Source: a bacterium
GTDB lineage: Bacteria > Bacillota > Clostridia > Lachnospirales > Lachnospiraceae
DNA length: 36,628 nucleotides
NCBI GenBank assembly: GCA_023663725.1
Contig: JAMPGX010000025.1
Coordinates: 1 to 36,628 of the forward strand
Reading direction: 5' to 3'
The notes beneath the pieces were generated by a model, which saw nothing but the letters and a program-made list of their open reading frames with translations, did not search any database and was not told the origin of the DNA. Positions 17,330 to 26,438 of this stretch are shown one piece after another; position 1 is the first letter of the stretch; each line of letters starts with the position of its first letter. Position numbers and translations under genes: made by a program.

Positions 17330-20300
17330 GCATTCAATTTACGCCGGATCAGCAGAAGGTGATCGACTTAAGAGAGCGGAATATCCTGGTATCCGCGGCG
17401 GCGGGCAGCGGCAAGACGGCGGTGTTGGTGGAGAGGATTCTCTGTATGATCTGTGACGGGACGCATCCTGTGGATGTGGACCGACTGCTGATCGTGACTT
17501 TCACCAACGCCGCCGCCGCCGAGATGCGTGAGAGGATACGGATGGGACTGGAGCGGCGTCTGGAGGAGCAGCCGGACAATGTCCATCTCGAGCGCCAGGC
17601 GACGCTGCTGCACAATGCGCTGATCACGACGATCCACAGCTTCTGCCTGTACCTGATTCGCAACCATTTCCAGGAGATCGGCCTGGACCCCGCCATGCGC
17701 GTGGCGGACGAGGGGGAGAGCCGGCTGCTGCGGGAGGATGTGCTGCGGGAGCTGTTGGAGGAGCATTTCGCCGGAGGAGATGCGGACTTTGCGGAGTGTG
17801 TGGAGTTCTTCTGCCCCGGCGGGCGGGAGAAGGCGCTGGAGCAGCATATCCTGAAGCTTCACGAGTATGCCGAGAGCTGTCCCTGGCCGGAGCAGTGGCT
17901 GGAGGAGCGGAAGAGCGACTATGTCATTCCGGACAGGGACGCATGGGAGCAGTCGGCCTGCGGGAGATATCTGCGACAATATATGGGCAAAATGGTGCAG
18001 GGATGCGTGGACACGCTTGAGCAGGCCCTTGAGCTCTGTCGGGAGCCGGACGGCCCCTATATGTATGAACCCTTGCTGGAGCGGGAGAGGGATATGCTGC
18101 GCCAGATATCACAGGATATGGAAGGGTTGGAAACTGTCTGCTTCGAGCGGTTGCCGGTGAAAAAGGACCCTGCTGTGTCCGCCGGCAAGAGGGAGCTGGT
18201 CAAGGCGCTGCGCAGTGACGTCAAGGATACCTTAAAGGAGTTGAGAGAGCAGTTTTTGACTGCGCCTGTGGAGCTGAGCCTCGCTCGGATGAATGCCTGT
18301 CAGGGGCCTGTGCGCACTTTGATAGAGCTTGCGGAGGAGTTCGGGCGGGCTTTTCGGACCCGCAAGCAGGAGAAAAAGCTGATGGATTTCTCTGATATCG
18401 AGCACTATGCGCTGGAGATTCTGCTTCGCAGGCAGGAGGGGCAGATATTGCCCAGTCCGGTGGCCCGAGAGTACAGGGAGTATTTTCAGGAGATATTGAC
18501 TGATGAGTATCAGGACAGCAATCTGGTGCAGGAATATCTGCTGTGGGCGGTGAGCGGCGAGGAGGAGGGCCGGTATAACCGCTTCATGGTGGGGGATGTG
18601 AAGCAGAGCATCTACAAGTTCCGTCTGGCGAGGCCGGAGCTTTTTCTGGAAAAATATGACACCTACACGCAGGACGAGAGCGTCCGGCAGAGGATTGATC
18701 TGAGCAGGAACTTCCGCAGCCGCAGGGAGGTGCTGGACACAGTAAACGGTGTCTTTGCCAATCTGATGAGCCGCGACAGGGGCGGCATCGAGTACGACGA
18801 CAGGGCGGCGCTGTATCTGGGGGCGGACTATCCAGCGGGGGAGGACTATGTCAGCGAGCTGCTGCTGACCTCCAAGCCGGAAAAGGGCAGCGGGGAGAGC
18901 GCCAGGGCGAGGGAGGCCCGCATGATCGCCGCCCGCATCCTGCGCCTTCGGCGGGAAGGTCTGGTGACAGACAGAGACACCGGACAGCTTCGGCCCGCCA
19001 GATACGAGGATATGGTGATCCTGCTGCGCACGAGCAGCGGCTGGGACGAGGAGTTCAAGGAGGTGCTGGAGGCGGAGGGGATTCCCGTACATATCGCTTC
19101 CAAGACAGGGTATTTTGCGGCCACAGAGGTGCAGGAGCTATTGCAGCTGCTGCGGGTGCTGGACAATCCGACCCAGGATATCCCCCTGTTCGGCGTCATG
19201 AAGTCGGTGTTCGGGGGCTTTGACGAGGAGGAGATTGCACTGCTGAGAAGCGGCAGGCAGGATGTGAGCCTGTGGGCAGCGGTGAAGGACTGGGTGGCAG
19301 AGGCCTCACGGGGTGAGGTTGAGACTGAAGAGGCGCCGCAGGACGAGGCCGGAGCCAGAAAAGTGGCGGGGGATAAGGCTGGGGAGGCAGATCAGGCGAC
19401 TGCGGCGGAGCGGGAGAGAGACCGCCGGCTGTGGGAGAAATGTCGCCGCCTCGTGGACCGGATAGACACTTATCGGGGCTATACGGTCTATATGCCCATC
19501 AGACAACTCCTGGAGACGATTCTGCGGGAGCACGACTATCTGCAGTATGTGACTGCCATGCCTGCGGGGAGCAGGCGGCGGGCCAATGTGGAGATGTTGC
19601 TGACCAAGGCCTCAGATTTTGAGAAGACCAGCTATTTTGGGCTCTTTCATTTTGTCCGTTATATCGAACAGCTGGAAAAATATGAGGTGGACTTCGGGGA
19701 GGCGGGAGCTCTGGACGAGCATGCGGACGTGGTGCGGATCATGAGTATCCACAAGAGCAAGGGCCTGGAGTTTCCCATCGTCTTTGTCTCCGGCCTGGCC
19801 AAGCGGTTCAATATGCAGGATGTGAACCAGACCCTCCTGATGGATATGGACTATGGTTTGGGGACGGATTATGTGGACCCTGCGGGCAGGGTGCGGGATC
19901 GGACCCTGCGCAGACTTGTGTTGTCCTGCAAGCTGCGGGAGGAGAATCTGGCGGAGGAGTTGCGCGTGTTGTATGTAGCGCTGACCAGAGCCCGGGAAAA
20001 GCTGATTATGACAGCCTGCGTCACAGATGCACAGGAGTTGTGCGAGCGTTGCGGGCAGCGTCCCTGTGGTCCGATAAGCTATCTGGCCTTTATGAAGGCG
20101 GGCAGCTATCTCGAGGAGATTCTGTCTGCGCATAATCCAGCCAATGTACAGATCACGGTCTGGCGGGAGGAGGATATGGCCAGGGAGACTGTGAGAAGGC
20201 AGATTGACCTGGCGGAGAAGGAGCTGCTGCTGGAGCAGGCGGAGACGTTGGCCGACCCCGCGCAGGTACAGGCGCTGAAACAGCGTTTTGCCTACACATA

Positions 20301-21048
20301 TGCCTACCGGCATCTGGAACAGCTCTATACCAAGACCAGCGTATCGGAGCTGAAGATCGCTGCCATGGAGGAGAAGGATGAGGCGGCATACCAGGCGTTT
20401 GAGGAAAAAGAGGTAGTGCCCTATGTGCCTGTTTTCCGGCAAGGCGTCCAGGAGGCAGGCGGCGCCATGAGGGGTAACGCATTTCACAAGGTCATGGAGC
20501 TGGCGGACTATGAGGCGCTGTATCATCAGGTCTTTGAGACAATGCCGGAGAGCGGGGAGGAGTTCATCCAAACAGGGGACAGGGAGCGGCTCAGAGCCAA
20601 TCTGCGGGAGCTGCTTGGCAGGGAGGTGGCGGAGGGGCGGATGCCGGAGAGCTATCTTCCCCTGTTGAATGAGAATCAGTTGCTGCGCTTTTTCCAGGAT
20701 CCTATCGCCTGGCGCATGTGGCGGGCGGACAGGGCGGGCCTGTTGTATCGGGAGCAGCCATTTGTCTATGGCATCAGCGCCTCGAGGCTGCGGCCCCAGT
20801 TTCCGGAGGGGGAGAAGGTGCTGATTCAGGGAATTATTGACGCTTTCTTTATCGAGGAAGGGCAGATTGTGATCGTGGATTATAAGACGGACCGGGTGCG
20901 CACAGGGGAAGAGCTGTGGAACCGCTATGCAGAACAGCTGAAGTACTATGAGGAGGCGCTGGGCAAGCTGATGCAGCTCCCAGTAGGGGAGAAGCTTCTG
21001 TACTCCTCCCGGCTGGGATGCTGCGTGACGGAGCCCGTCACAGCCTGA
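17326..21048 (+). CDS. addA: AddAB helicase-nuclease, subunit AddA
   Basis: 1240 residues, full length. UvrD/Rep superfamily 1A helicase motifs are in order: Walker A AAAGSGKTA (26-32), TFTNAAAAEMRERI, DEYQD, GDVKQSIYKFR, IMSIHKSKGLEFPIVF and RVLYVALTRAREKL. A RecB-type nuclease domain closes the protein, with D1172 in QGIIDAFF and D1185/K1187 in DYKTDR. It loads with AddB at double-strand breaks, moves 3'-5' and cuts one strand. An insert around residues 665-705, rich in Glu/Ala/Gly, looks low-complexity. The stop codon is directly adjacent to the convergent thiT stop, with no base between. Confidence 0.97.
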   Translation: MSIQFTPDQQKVIDLRERNILVSAAAGSGKTAVLVERILCMICDGTHPVDVDRLLIVTFTNAAAAEMRERIRMGLERRLEEQPDNVHLERQATLLHNALITTIHSFCLYLIRNHFQEIGLDPAMRVADEGESRLLREDVLRELLEEHFAGGDADFAECVEFFCPGGREKALEQHILKLHEYAESCPWPEQWLEERKSDYVIPDRDAWEQSACGRYLRQYMGKMVQGCVDTLEQALELCREPDGPYMYEPLLERERDMLRQISQDMEGLETVCFERLPVKKDPAVSAGKRELVKALRSDVKDTLKELREQFLTAPVELSLARMNACQGPVRTLIELAEEFGRAFRTRKQEKKLMDFSDIEHYALEILLRRQEGQILPSPVAREYREYFQEILTDEYQDSNLVQEYLLWAVSGEEEGRYNRFMVGDVKQSIYKFRLARPELFLEKYDTYTQDESVRQRIDLSRNFRSRREVLDTVNGVFANLMSRDRGGIEYDDRAALYLGADYPAGEDYVSELLLTSKPEKGSGESARAREARMIAARILRLRREGLVTDRDTGQLRPARYEDMVILLRTSSGWDEEFKEVLEAEGIPVHIASKTGYFAATEVQELLQLLRVLDNPTQDIPLFGVMKSVFGGFDEEEIALLRSGRQDVSLWAAVKDWVAEASRGEVETEEAPQDEAGARKVAGDKAGEADQATAAERERDRRLWEKCRRLVDRIDTYRGYTVYMPIRQLLETILREHDYLQYVTAMPAGSRRRANVEMLLTKASDFEKTSYFGLFHFVRYIEQLEKYEVDFGEAGALDEHADVVRIMSIHKSKGLEFPIVFVSGLAKRFNMQDVNQTLLMDMDYGLGTDYVDPAGRVRDRTLRRLVLSCKLREENLAEELRVLYVALTRAREKLIMTACVTDAQELCERCGQRPCGPISYLAFMKAGSYLEEILSAHNPANVQITVWREEDMARETVRRQIDLAEKELLLEQAETLADPAQVQALKQRFAYTYAYRHLEQLYTKTSVSELKIAAMEEKDEAAYQAFEEKEVVPYVPVFRQGVQEAGGAMRGNAFHKVMELADYEALYHQVFETMPESGEEFIQTGDRERLRANLRELLGREVAEGRMPESYLPLLNENQLLRFFQDPIAWRMWRADRAGLLYREQPFVYGISASRLRPQFPEGEKVLIQGIIDAFFIEEGQIVIVDYKTDRVRTGEELWNRYAEQLKYYEEALGKLMQLPVGEKLLYSSRLGCCVTEPVTA

Positions 21049-21753
21049 CTATTCCAACGTCATCTTTCTCACACTGCCCATGGCCCGCTTTACCGGCGGC
21101 AGAAGCAGAATGATGACAGTGAGAGCCGCCTCCGTAAAGATATAGATGGCATTGTAGGCCAGAGAGTAGGGCAGCGGCGCCCAGCCCTCCCAGGCGTAGG
21201 CTCCGAAGAAGAGCCAGCCGGACAACACGGCGAAGACATACCGGCCGCATACGGCGGCGAGATATCCCTTGAGCAGTCCATTTTTGGCGTTGCAAAACAG
21301 TCCGGACAGCCCCAGGGCGCCAAAAGCCAACAGATAGTCCACAACGAGCTGTGCGGGAAACAGCACATAGGGGTCGAGTAGCAGCTGCAGCACGCCATAG
21401 GCGATGCCTGTGAGCAGGCCGGCGCCCAGGCCGAAGAAGTATCCGGGCAGGCAGACGGGCAGCATGGAGAACAGGGACACGGAGCCGCCGGTAGGAAACT
21501 CAAACAGCTTGAGCTTGGACAGCACAGTGCCCAGCGCGATGGCCATGGCGCAGAACGCCAGCTGCCTGGCCGTCAGTTTTCCCTTGCCTCTCATGGGGCC
21601 AGAGGCAGCGGACGCCTTTCGCGCCCTGATTCGGGCGGCAGCCACAGCGCCGCCAAGCAGGGCGATGACGAGCGCGAGCAGCAGCGCATTGCCCAGAGTG
21701 GTGGGGACATAGGTAGTCCCTCCCCATTCGTCTACAACAACATCATACAACAT
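21049..21753 (-). CDS. thiT: Thiamine ECF-transporter substrate-binding subunit ThiT
   Basis: 234 residues. ThiT is the S component that binds thiamine and docks on the shared EcfA-EcfA'-EcfT module, which is not encoded here. After a short N-terminal part with one extra hydrophobic segment (about 18-36), the ThiT core has six membrane segments and the family signatures GGSVSLFSMLP and PYVLFPAQLVVDYLLAFGALG. The start at 21753 is fixed by AAAGGAGG with an 8-base spacer; a longer frame begins at 21792 inside the leader. A TPP riboswitch upstream confirms the substrate assignment. The stop abuts the addA stop. Confidence 0.95.
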   Translation of the reverse strand: MLYDVVVDEWGGTTYVPTTLGNALLLALVIALLGGAVAAARIRARKASAASGPMRGKGKLTARQLAFCAMAIALGTVLSKLKLFEFPTGGSVSLFSMLPVCLPGYFFGLGAGLLTGIAYGVLQLLLDPYVLFPAQLVVDYLLAFGALGLSGLFCNAKNGLLKGYLAAVCGRYVFAVLSGWLFFGAYAWEGWAPLPYSLAYNAIYIFTEAALTVIILLLPPVKRAMGSVRKMTLE

Positions 21754-21784
21754 AAAAAAATCCTCCTTTGTGACTGCAAGGAGG
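21754..21784 (-). terminator. Riboswitch expression platform: hairpin containing the thiT Shine-Dalgarno
   Basis: Read on the minus strand, CCTCCTT (21778-21784) pairs with AAGGAGG (21762-21768), followed by ATTTTTTT up to the ATG at 21753. The same hairpin therefore masks the ribosome binding site and looks like an intrinsic terminator. TPP binding would be expected to favour it. Confidence 0.75.
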
Positions 21785-21833
21785 GACAACATCGTGCTGC
21801 GGACAGAGAGATTATTTCTCTTAGCCGTATGCG

Positions 21834-21919
21834 TGTGCTTCCTTACGCCGGTATTGTCCGGGTCAAGTAGTGAGGGTTAGGATCAGGCAGATCCAATCTC
21901 AGCGATGTGCTCCCCTAGC
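21834..21919 (-). promoter_or_regulatory. TPP riboswitch (THI element)
   Basis: On the minus strand the aptamer reads in order CTAGGGGAGC, GCTGAGATT (pyrimidine sensor helix), GATCCTAACCCT, ACTTGACCCGGACAATACC (pyrophosphate helix) and GCGTAAGGAAG. These are the conserved blocks of the THI box in the right order and spacing. It senses thiamine pyrophosphate and should switch thiT off when TPP is abundant. Confidence 0.97.
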
Positions 21920-21942
21920 GAGTAATATTTGATTCGTAGCCT

Positions 21943-21971
21943 ATCATATACGATGGCAGGAGCGTTGTCAA
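21943..21971 (-). promoter_or_regulatory. Promoter of thiT
   Basis: Minus-strand TTGACA (21966-21971), 17-base spacer, TATGAT (21943-21948), just upstream of the TPP aptamer. Confidence 0.9.
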
Positions 21972-22328
21972 GGGAATATTGTAGAAAATTTGTGTGAGGC
22001 GGTATGGAAATCAGGCATCCGAATGCTTGCATTCGCGAATAAGTATGAATGGACGCTATCATAGCATGTGTCTTATTTGACCGTATTTCACGTGACTGAT
22101 ATATATTTTTGGCAGACTGTTTGCAACAAAACAGTCAAAAAAATAGCTTTCTGACTGTCAAAGTGGAAAAATGGACAAAAAAAGATAAAAAATATCAGAT
22201 ATATGGTTGTTGAGTTGGAAAATTCGTGGTAAACTGATTGTAGTTATTTTATTATTTTTATTTTGTTAATTTAGTAAAGCGAAGCAGCGATGCATAGTAG
22301 CTATGGAAACAGTGGAGAGAAGTGAACG
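21972..22328. other. AT-rich intergenic region upstream of the GGDEF gene
   Basis: No gene is seen. A small hairpin CGAATGC/GCATTCG lies at 22020-22035 and another, GACTGTTT/AAACAGTC, lies near 22115-22138. A plus-strand promoter candidate for the downstream gene is listed separately. Confidence 0.5.
22207..22235 (+). promoter_or_regulatory. Candidate promoter of the GGDEF-GNAT operon
   Basis: TTGTTG (22207-22212), 17-base spacer, TAAACT (22230-22235) within AT-rich DNA; leader of about 85 bases. Confidence 0.45.
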
Positions 22329-24224
22329 ATGAAAAGAAGAGTTGCCGTCTTTGCAAATGGATGGGGAACGGAATATCTGCGGGAAGTAGTCACAGGCGCC
22401 TTCGAGGTGGCCAGGGACGCCGCTACGGACATATTTGTTTTTGTGAGCTTTTCCAGTTACTCAGGGCAGGATAATATCAACAATAGTGAGAGCAATATCT
22501 TCCGGCTTCCTGACCTGCGGGATTATGACGGTGTGATTCTTCTGTCCAATTCCTTCAACACACAGGAGGAGTTGGACACGGTATACCGGACGGTGATGGA
22601 GTCCGGAATTCCCTCTGTCAGTCTGGAGTATGACTATGAGGGGATCAGGACAATCAATGCTGACAATTACAATGGTATGCATGATCTGGTTGATCATATG
22701 ATACGGGAGCATGCTGCCAGACATATCGTCTTTGTGGGCGGGCCAAGAGAACATATGGAGAGCAATACCAGACTGCAGGCGGTGCGGGATGCTGTCCGTG
22801 AGAATGGGCTGTCTCTGTGCGATGAGGATATTATGTACGGGGATTGGGCCAAGAATCTGGCTGTTAGCCTGGTCAGCGATTGGCTGGACAGGCATGAGCA
22901 GTTGCCGGACGTCTTTATCTGTGCCAACGATATCATGGCCATGGGTGTCTGCGATCTGATGGCGGGGCGGGGCTACAGGGTGCCTGAGGACGTGATCGTA
23001 ACGGGTTACGACTGTACCATGCAGGGACAGGAATATGTGCCTTCGCTTGCGTCGGTAGATCATGAATGGCGGGGCATGGGGATAAAGGCGCTGCAGATTC
23101 TGCTGGAGGATATGGCTGGCAGGGTGAGCGATGCCTCGATCACGATGAACGCCAGATTTGTCCCCGGCAAGAGCTGTGGCTGTGATTCGAATTCTCCCGT
23201 GATTCGGGCAGGGAGGAGCTATCACGCTCCCATGACGGACAGCCTGTTGTGGGATGCGCATTTCAGACATATCTATCTGGCAATCAGAAAAGCTGAGAAT
23301 GCGGACAGTCTGAATCAGTGTCTTAATGCCCTTTTCCAGAATGAATGCTGGATGGAGGGGGATAATTTCATGCTCTGTCTCGAGAGGGAGTTTTTCAACA
23401 TTGAGGACGGGGATGGAAATCTGCGGACGCATGGTTACAGTGACAGCATAGATGTGATCTGCTCTCTGCGGGACGGTACTCCGATGCCACACCGGATTAT
23501 GAAGCGGGGGGACGCGATGTTCTGCGCCTCCAATGAGAATCCGGAGCCGGGCATATATATTTTTGTGCCAGTGTACAGTGAGGCGAGAAGCTATGGTTTT
23601 GCCATGCTCACCAAGGATATCGATGTGGTGGAGGACAATGGTCTCTATATCTGGACCAGACATCTGAGCGAGAATCTGGAACAGGTGCGCCGCAACATTA
23701 CCATCGCGGATCTGACGCGAAAGCTCACAAAGCTTTCTGTGACAGATGTGCTTACAGGCGTGTATAACAGGGCGGGGTGTGAGAAGATATCTTATCCGAT
23801 GCTGGAGGAATGGCACGGAGCCGGCGGTACGGGAGCCATTATGATAGCCGACATCGACAGAATGAAGACAATCAATGATCAGTATGGGCATGCCAGCGGC
23901 GATCTGGCGCTGCGGGTCGTGGCTATGGTGTTAAAGTCGCAGTTACCCTCGGACTGGATTGTCTCTCGGTTTGGAGGAGATGAATTCTTTGTCGGCGGCA
24001 AACTCATGGAAGGTATGGATATGGACGCTCTCAGGGAATCCATCGGGCAGAAGCTGGCCCAGGAGGTGGAGAGAAGACAGATCACCTTCCATCTGAGTCT
24101 GAGTATCGGCTATGCGGTGCTGGAGCCGGATCAGAAGCTTGATCTGGAGGAAAGTCTCCGGCAGGCAGACCGGCTCATGTATACTGTAAAGAACAGGCAT
24201 CATATGGAGATTGACAATGAATAA
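22329..24224 (+). CDS. Cytoplasmic diguanylate cyclase with LacI-like ligand-binding domain
   Basis: 631 residues. Residues about 1-285 form a type I periplasmic-binding fold as in LacI/GalR regulators (start RRVAVFANGW; DGVILLSNSF; HIVFVGGPREHMESNTRL; DVFICANDIMAMGVCDL; VIVTGYDCT), but without the N-terminal HTH and without a signal peptide, so it should sense a small ligand inside the cell. A middle region (about 290-455) of unclear fold is followed by a coiled linker and a GGDEF domain (about 470-631) with an intact GGDEF at 549-553 and LTDVLTGVYNR-like entry (TDVLTGVYNRAG). The inhibitory RxxD site before GGDEF is missing. Predicted product: cyclic di-GMP from two GTP. The stop overlaps the GNAT gene by 8 bases. 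Confidence 0.92.
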   Translation: MKRRVAVFANGWGTEYLREVVTGAFEVARDAATDIFVFVSFSSYSGQDNINNSESNIFRLPDLRDYDGVILLSNSFNTQEELDTVYRTVMESGIPSVSLEYDYEGIRTINADNYNGMHDLVDHMIREHAARHIVFVGGPREHMESNTRLQAVRDAVRENGLSLCDEDIMYGDWAKNLAVSLVSDWLDRHEQLPDVFICANDIMAMGVCDLMAGRGYRVPEDVIVTGYDCTMQGQEYVPSLASVDHEWRGMGIKALQILLEDMAGRVSDASITMNARFVPGKSCGCDSNSPVIRAGRSYHAPMTDSLLWDAHFRHIYLAIRKAENADSLNQCLNALFQNECWMEGDNFMLCLEREFFNIEDGDGNLRTHGYSDSIDVICSLRDGTPMPHRIMKRGDAMFCASNENPEPGIYIFVPVYSEARSYGFAMLTKDIDVVEDNGLYIWTRHLSENLEQVRRNITIADLTRKLTKLSVTDVLTGVYNRAGCEKISYPMLEEWHGAGGTGAIMIADIDRMKTINDQYGHASGDLALRVVAMVLKSQLPSDWIVSRFGGDEFFVGGKLMEGMDMDALRESIGQKLAQEVERRQITFHLSLSIGYAVLEPDQKLDLEESLRQADRLMYTVKNRHHMEIDNE

Positions 24225-24702
24225 CGGCATTGTCTGTGTCCGCGGGGTGCCGACAGGCGATCACAGATATGCGGGCGCTTTCGCGGCGATCTACAACAGC
24301 GCCATCACCCTTTTTCCCAGCGAGCAGCGCTGCGATGCGGATGAAGCTATTTTTATTGGACAGTTGCACAGCGATCACAATTATCTATACATGGACGGAG
24401 ACAGCGCATGTGGTTTTGCCTCTTATCATCAATATGGAGAATACTGTGAACTGACGTCGCTCTATGTGAAAAGAGAATGTCAGAGGATGGGAGTAGGCCG
24501 CCAGCTGTTGGAATATATCGAAGGTCAGATAGAAGAGGGGACGTATATTATCGTCAAGGCGCTGAACAATGCGGTCTGGTCATTTGACTTTTATGAGAAG
24601 TACGGGTACAGGTTGTTGGATGAAGGGACGTGGGAGTTGATAAAGCGCTGGAATCTGACGGAGAAGAGCTGGGAAAAAATATTGTACAAAAAGAAGCGGT
24701 AA
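24217..24702 (+). CDS. GNAT-family N-acetyltransferase
   Basis: 161 residues with one GNAT domain. The acetyl-CoA binding motif A is at QRMGVGRQLLEYIE, preceded by the beta-4 strand CELTSLYVKREC, and motif B is the final FYEKYGYRLLD. The substrate is unknown. ATG 24217 lies within the last codons of the cyclase gene, with GGAG 7 bases before it, so the two are translationally coupled and may share a physiological role. A TTG at 24211 in frame is a poorer start. A strong terminator follows. Confidence 0.88.
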   Translation: MNNGIVCVRGVPTGDHRYAGAFAAIYNSAITLFPSEQRCDADEAIFIGQLHSDHNYLYMDGDSACGFASYHQYGEYCELTSLYVKRECQRMGVGRQLLEYIEGQIEEGTYIIVKALNNAVWSFDFYEKYGYRLLDEGTWELIKRWNLTEKSWEKILYKKKR

Positions 24703-24714
24703 CAGTGAGGAACG

Positions 24715-24744
24715 CCGCCTGCAGAATTGCAGGCGGTTTTTTTT
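24715..24744 (+). terminator. Rho-independent terminator of the GGDEF-GNAT operon
   Basis: Perfect 9-bp stem CCGCCTGCA (24715-24723) / TGCAGGCGG (24728-24736), 4-base loop, then eight T. Confidence 0.95.
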
Positions 24745-24821
24745 GACAAAGATTAATTTCCCCGCACATGGGTATACTGTTGTCCGTTATACATAGTGGA
24801 AGGGAGGGCCGATGAGGGTCC

Positions 24822-25268
24822 ATGGACGAAAAAGCACTGTATGACAAGATATACCGCTACTGCTATTACCGGCTGGGGCAGGTGGAGCTGGCAGAGGATA
24901 TCACTCAGGAGGCCTTTCTGCGGCTCTGGGAGGACAGAGGATATCGAGAGCAGGGAAAGGCGCTGCAATATCTGTATACTACGGCCAGGCATCTGTGTGT
25001 AGATGAATACCGCAGGCGCAAGGCTCAGCCGCTGACAGAGGAGATGGCAGATCAGCTGACGGCGGAGCCAGGTCTGGAACCGGAGCTGCGTCTGGGATTG
25101 CGCCAGGCGTTTCAGACCTTGCCGGAGGCGGACAGGGAGCTCCTGGCGCTCCGCTATGGCAGCGAGATGGCGGTGGGGGAGCTGGCCAGGCTGATGGGGA
25201 TATCCCGCTTCGCCCTGCGGCGGCGGATTGCGGCCGCACTGGAAAAGCTGCGGGTACAATTGCGTTGA
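24822..25268 (+). CDS. ECF-like sigma-70 family sigma factor (cassette 2)
   Basis: 148 residues. Region 2 is at about 4-70 (AEDITQEAFLRLW at 24-36) and region 4 at about 95-145 (LPEADRELLALRYGSEMAVGELARLMG). It is shorter at the N-terminus than the paralogue at 134-649. The nearest purine-rich sequences before ATG 24822 are GAGGG at 3 bases and AGGGAGGG at 13 bases, both with non-ideal spacing, so initiation may be weak. TTGACA (24743) and TATACT (24773) lie upstream but 24 bases apart, too far for a standard promoter; a self-recognised promoter is possible. It heads the second sigma-membrane-ATPase-permease cassette. Confidence 0.88.
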   Translation: MDEKALYDKIYRYCYYRLGQVELAEDITQEAFLRLWEDRGYREQGKALQYLYTTARHLCVDEYRRRKAQPLTEEMADQLTAEPGLEPELRLGLRQAFQTLPEADRELLALRYGSEMAVGELARLMGISRFALRRRIAAALEKLRVQLR

Positions 25269-25323
25269 ATGCGGGGGAGCCGACAGCTTTGGCACGCAGC
25301 TTTTGTATGGGAAAGAGAGGGAT

Positions 25324-26088
25324 ATGATGATGAGAGAAAAAAAAGGCAGGGATAGTATGGCTGACATGCCATCCATGGAGACGCTGGAGCAGGAGCTTCG
25401 CATATGGCTGCGAAGTCCGCTTCCCCGAAAGAGGGATTCATTTCTAACGGGCAGTCCGCGGACCTATATGAGCCACGGTGCGTTTGTGCTGACTCAGGCG
25501 GGCTATATTCGTGGATGGGTGTGGGCGCTGTCCCTGGCGGTGTTTGGCGTGCTGGTGGGTGTCGCCGGCCAGCGGCCAGGGGAGGCCTTGTGGGTGGCGA
25601 TGGGCATGATGCCCTTCCTGGCGTTGATTGCAGCCCAGGAGCATATGCGCTCCACCGTACACAATATGGCGGAGCTGGAGATGGCTACCCGCTTTTCAGT
25701 GAAGAGCGTCCTGTTGGCAAGAATGGCGCTGCTGGGCGGCTTCCATCTGGCGCTGCTGCTGCTTTTGCTTCCGGTTCTGGGGCTGTGTGGTCAGAGCGGG
25801 CTGCTGCGCACAGGTATCTATCTGTTAACACCTTATCTATTGACGACTTTCCTGAGCATGGCATGGGCCAGAAAAGTGCGAGGGCGGGAGAGTCTGTATC
25901 TGTGTTTTGGCATAGCCGTGGTAGTCAGCAGTCTGCAGGCAGCGGCCGGCAATATGGATAACTGGTACAGTGCGCGACTGTTCCCCTGGTGGGTGCTGGT
26001 GCTGGCGTTGCTCCTGGCAGGAAATATCTGGGAATACTACCAGGCGATCTGCCGTACGGACAGCATCTATGAGAATATGGCGGCGTAG
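25324..26088 (+). CDS. Polytopic membrane protein of sigma-ABC cassette 2
   Basis: 254 residues. A cytoplasmic N-terminal part of about 60 residues is followed by six hydrophobic segments. It matches the protein at 673-1434 in length, topology and scattered residues (for example MG.MPFLALIAAQEH..., ELEMATRFSVKSVLLAR, LLTPYLLTTFLSMAWARK). No named family was recognised. Three consecutive ATG codons (25324, 25327, 25330) follow GAGAGGG; the first is given here. It begins 55 bases after the sigma gene. Unlike cassette 1, it does not touch the ATPase gene: about 700 bases of repeats intervene. An anti-sigma, sensor or transporter accessory role is inferred from position only. Confidence 0.75.
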   Translation: MMMREKKGRDSMADMPSMETLEQELRIWLRSPLPRKRDSFLTGSPRTYMSHGAFVLTQAGYIRGWVWALSLAVFGVLVGVAGQRPGEALWVAMGMMPFLALIAAQEHMRSTVHNMAELEMATRFSVKSVLLARMALLGGFHLALLLLLLPVLGLCGQSGLLRTGIYLLTPYLLTTFLSMAWARKVRGRESLYLCFGIAVVVSSLQAAAGNMDNWYSARLFPWWVLVLALLLAGNIWEYYQAICRTDSIYENMAA

Positions 26089-26109
26089 CTCTAAAGGGGC
26101 GATTGAAAA

Positions 26110-26308
26110 AATCGGTTACTGTGTGAGTGTCATGGTGTACATTGTATATTCCAACGCAGGCACGCTCTCGCTTCGTTCTCACCGTAGCGGTACTAAGCTC
26201 GTGCCGAATAAATTCGGCAGACCTCGCTAAGCACTGACGTTTTTCAAGAGCCTACTTATGGAATATACAATATACACCATTCGGTACTGGCAAAAAGCTG
26301 CTTTACAA
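26110..26308 (+). repeat. Palindromic repeat, copy A
   Basis: About 199 bases. Outer 21-base arms at 26133-26153 and 26259-26279 are inverted repeats (20 of 21 match; core ATTGTATATTCCA / TGGAATATACAAT). The centre holds a second hairpin, TGCCGAAT/ATTCGGCA, near 26202-26219. The flanks carry GAGTGTCAT on the left and TCGGTACTGGCAAAAA on the right. Copy C at 26559-26752 is the same element in the opposite direction. Confidence 0.8.
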
Positions 26309-26438
26309 GCGCCTATATGAGTTAGCGTAGACAATTGCGAAATATCACATTGAAGGTAATTGCAAAGTATATTACTTGCGATCCCGTTTTTGCAAATATT
26401 GAGCAGCTGCGTCTCTAACAGGCAACGTTTCACAATCA

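Noticed and set aside
26199-26210. CTCGTGCCGAAT, identical to part of a cDNA-library EcoRI adaptor
   Set aside because: Only 12 bases match, it lies in a hairpin of repeat A and the surrounding repeat continues normally, so contamination is unlikely.
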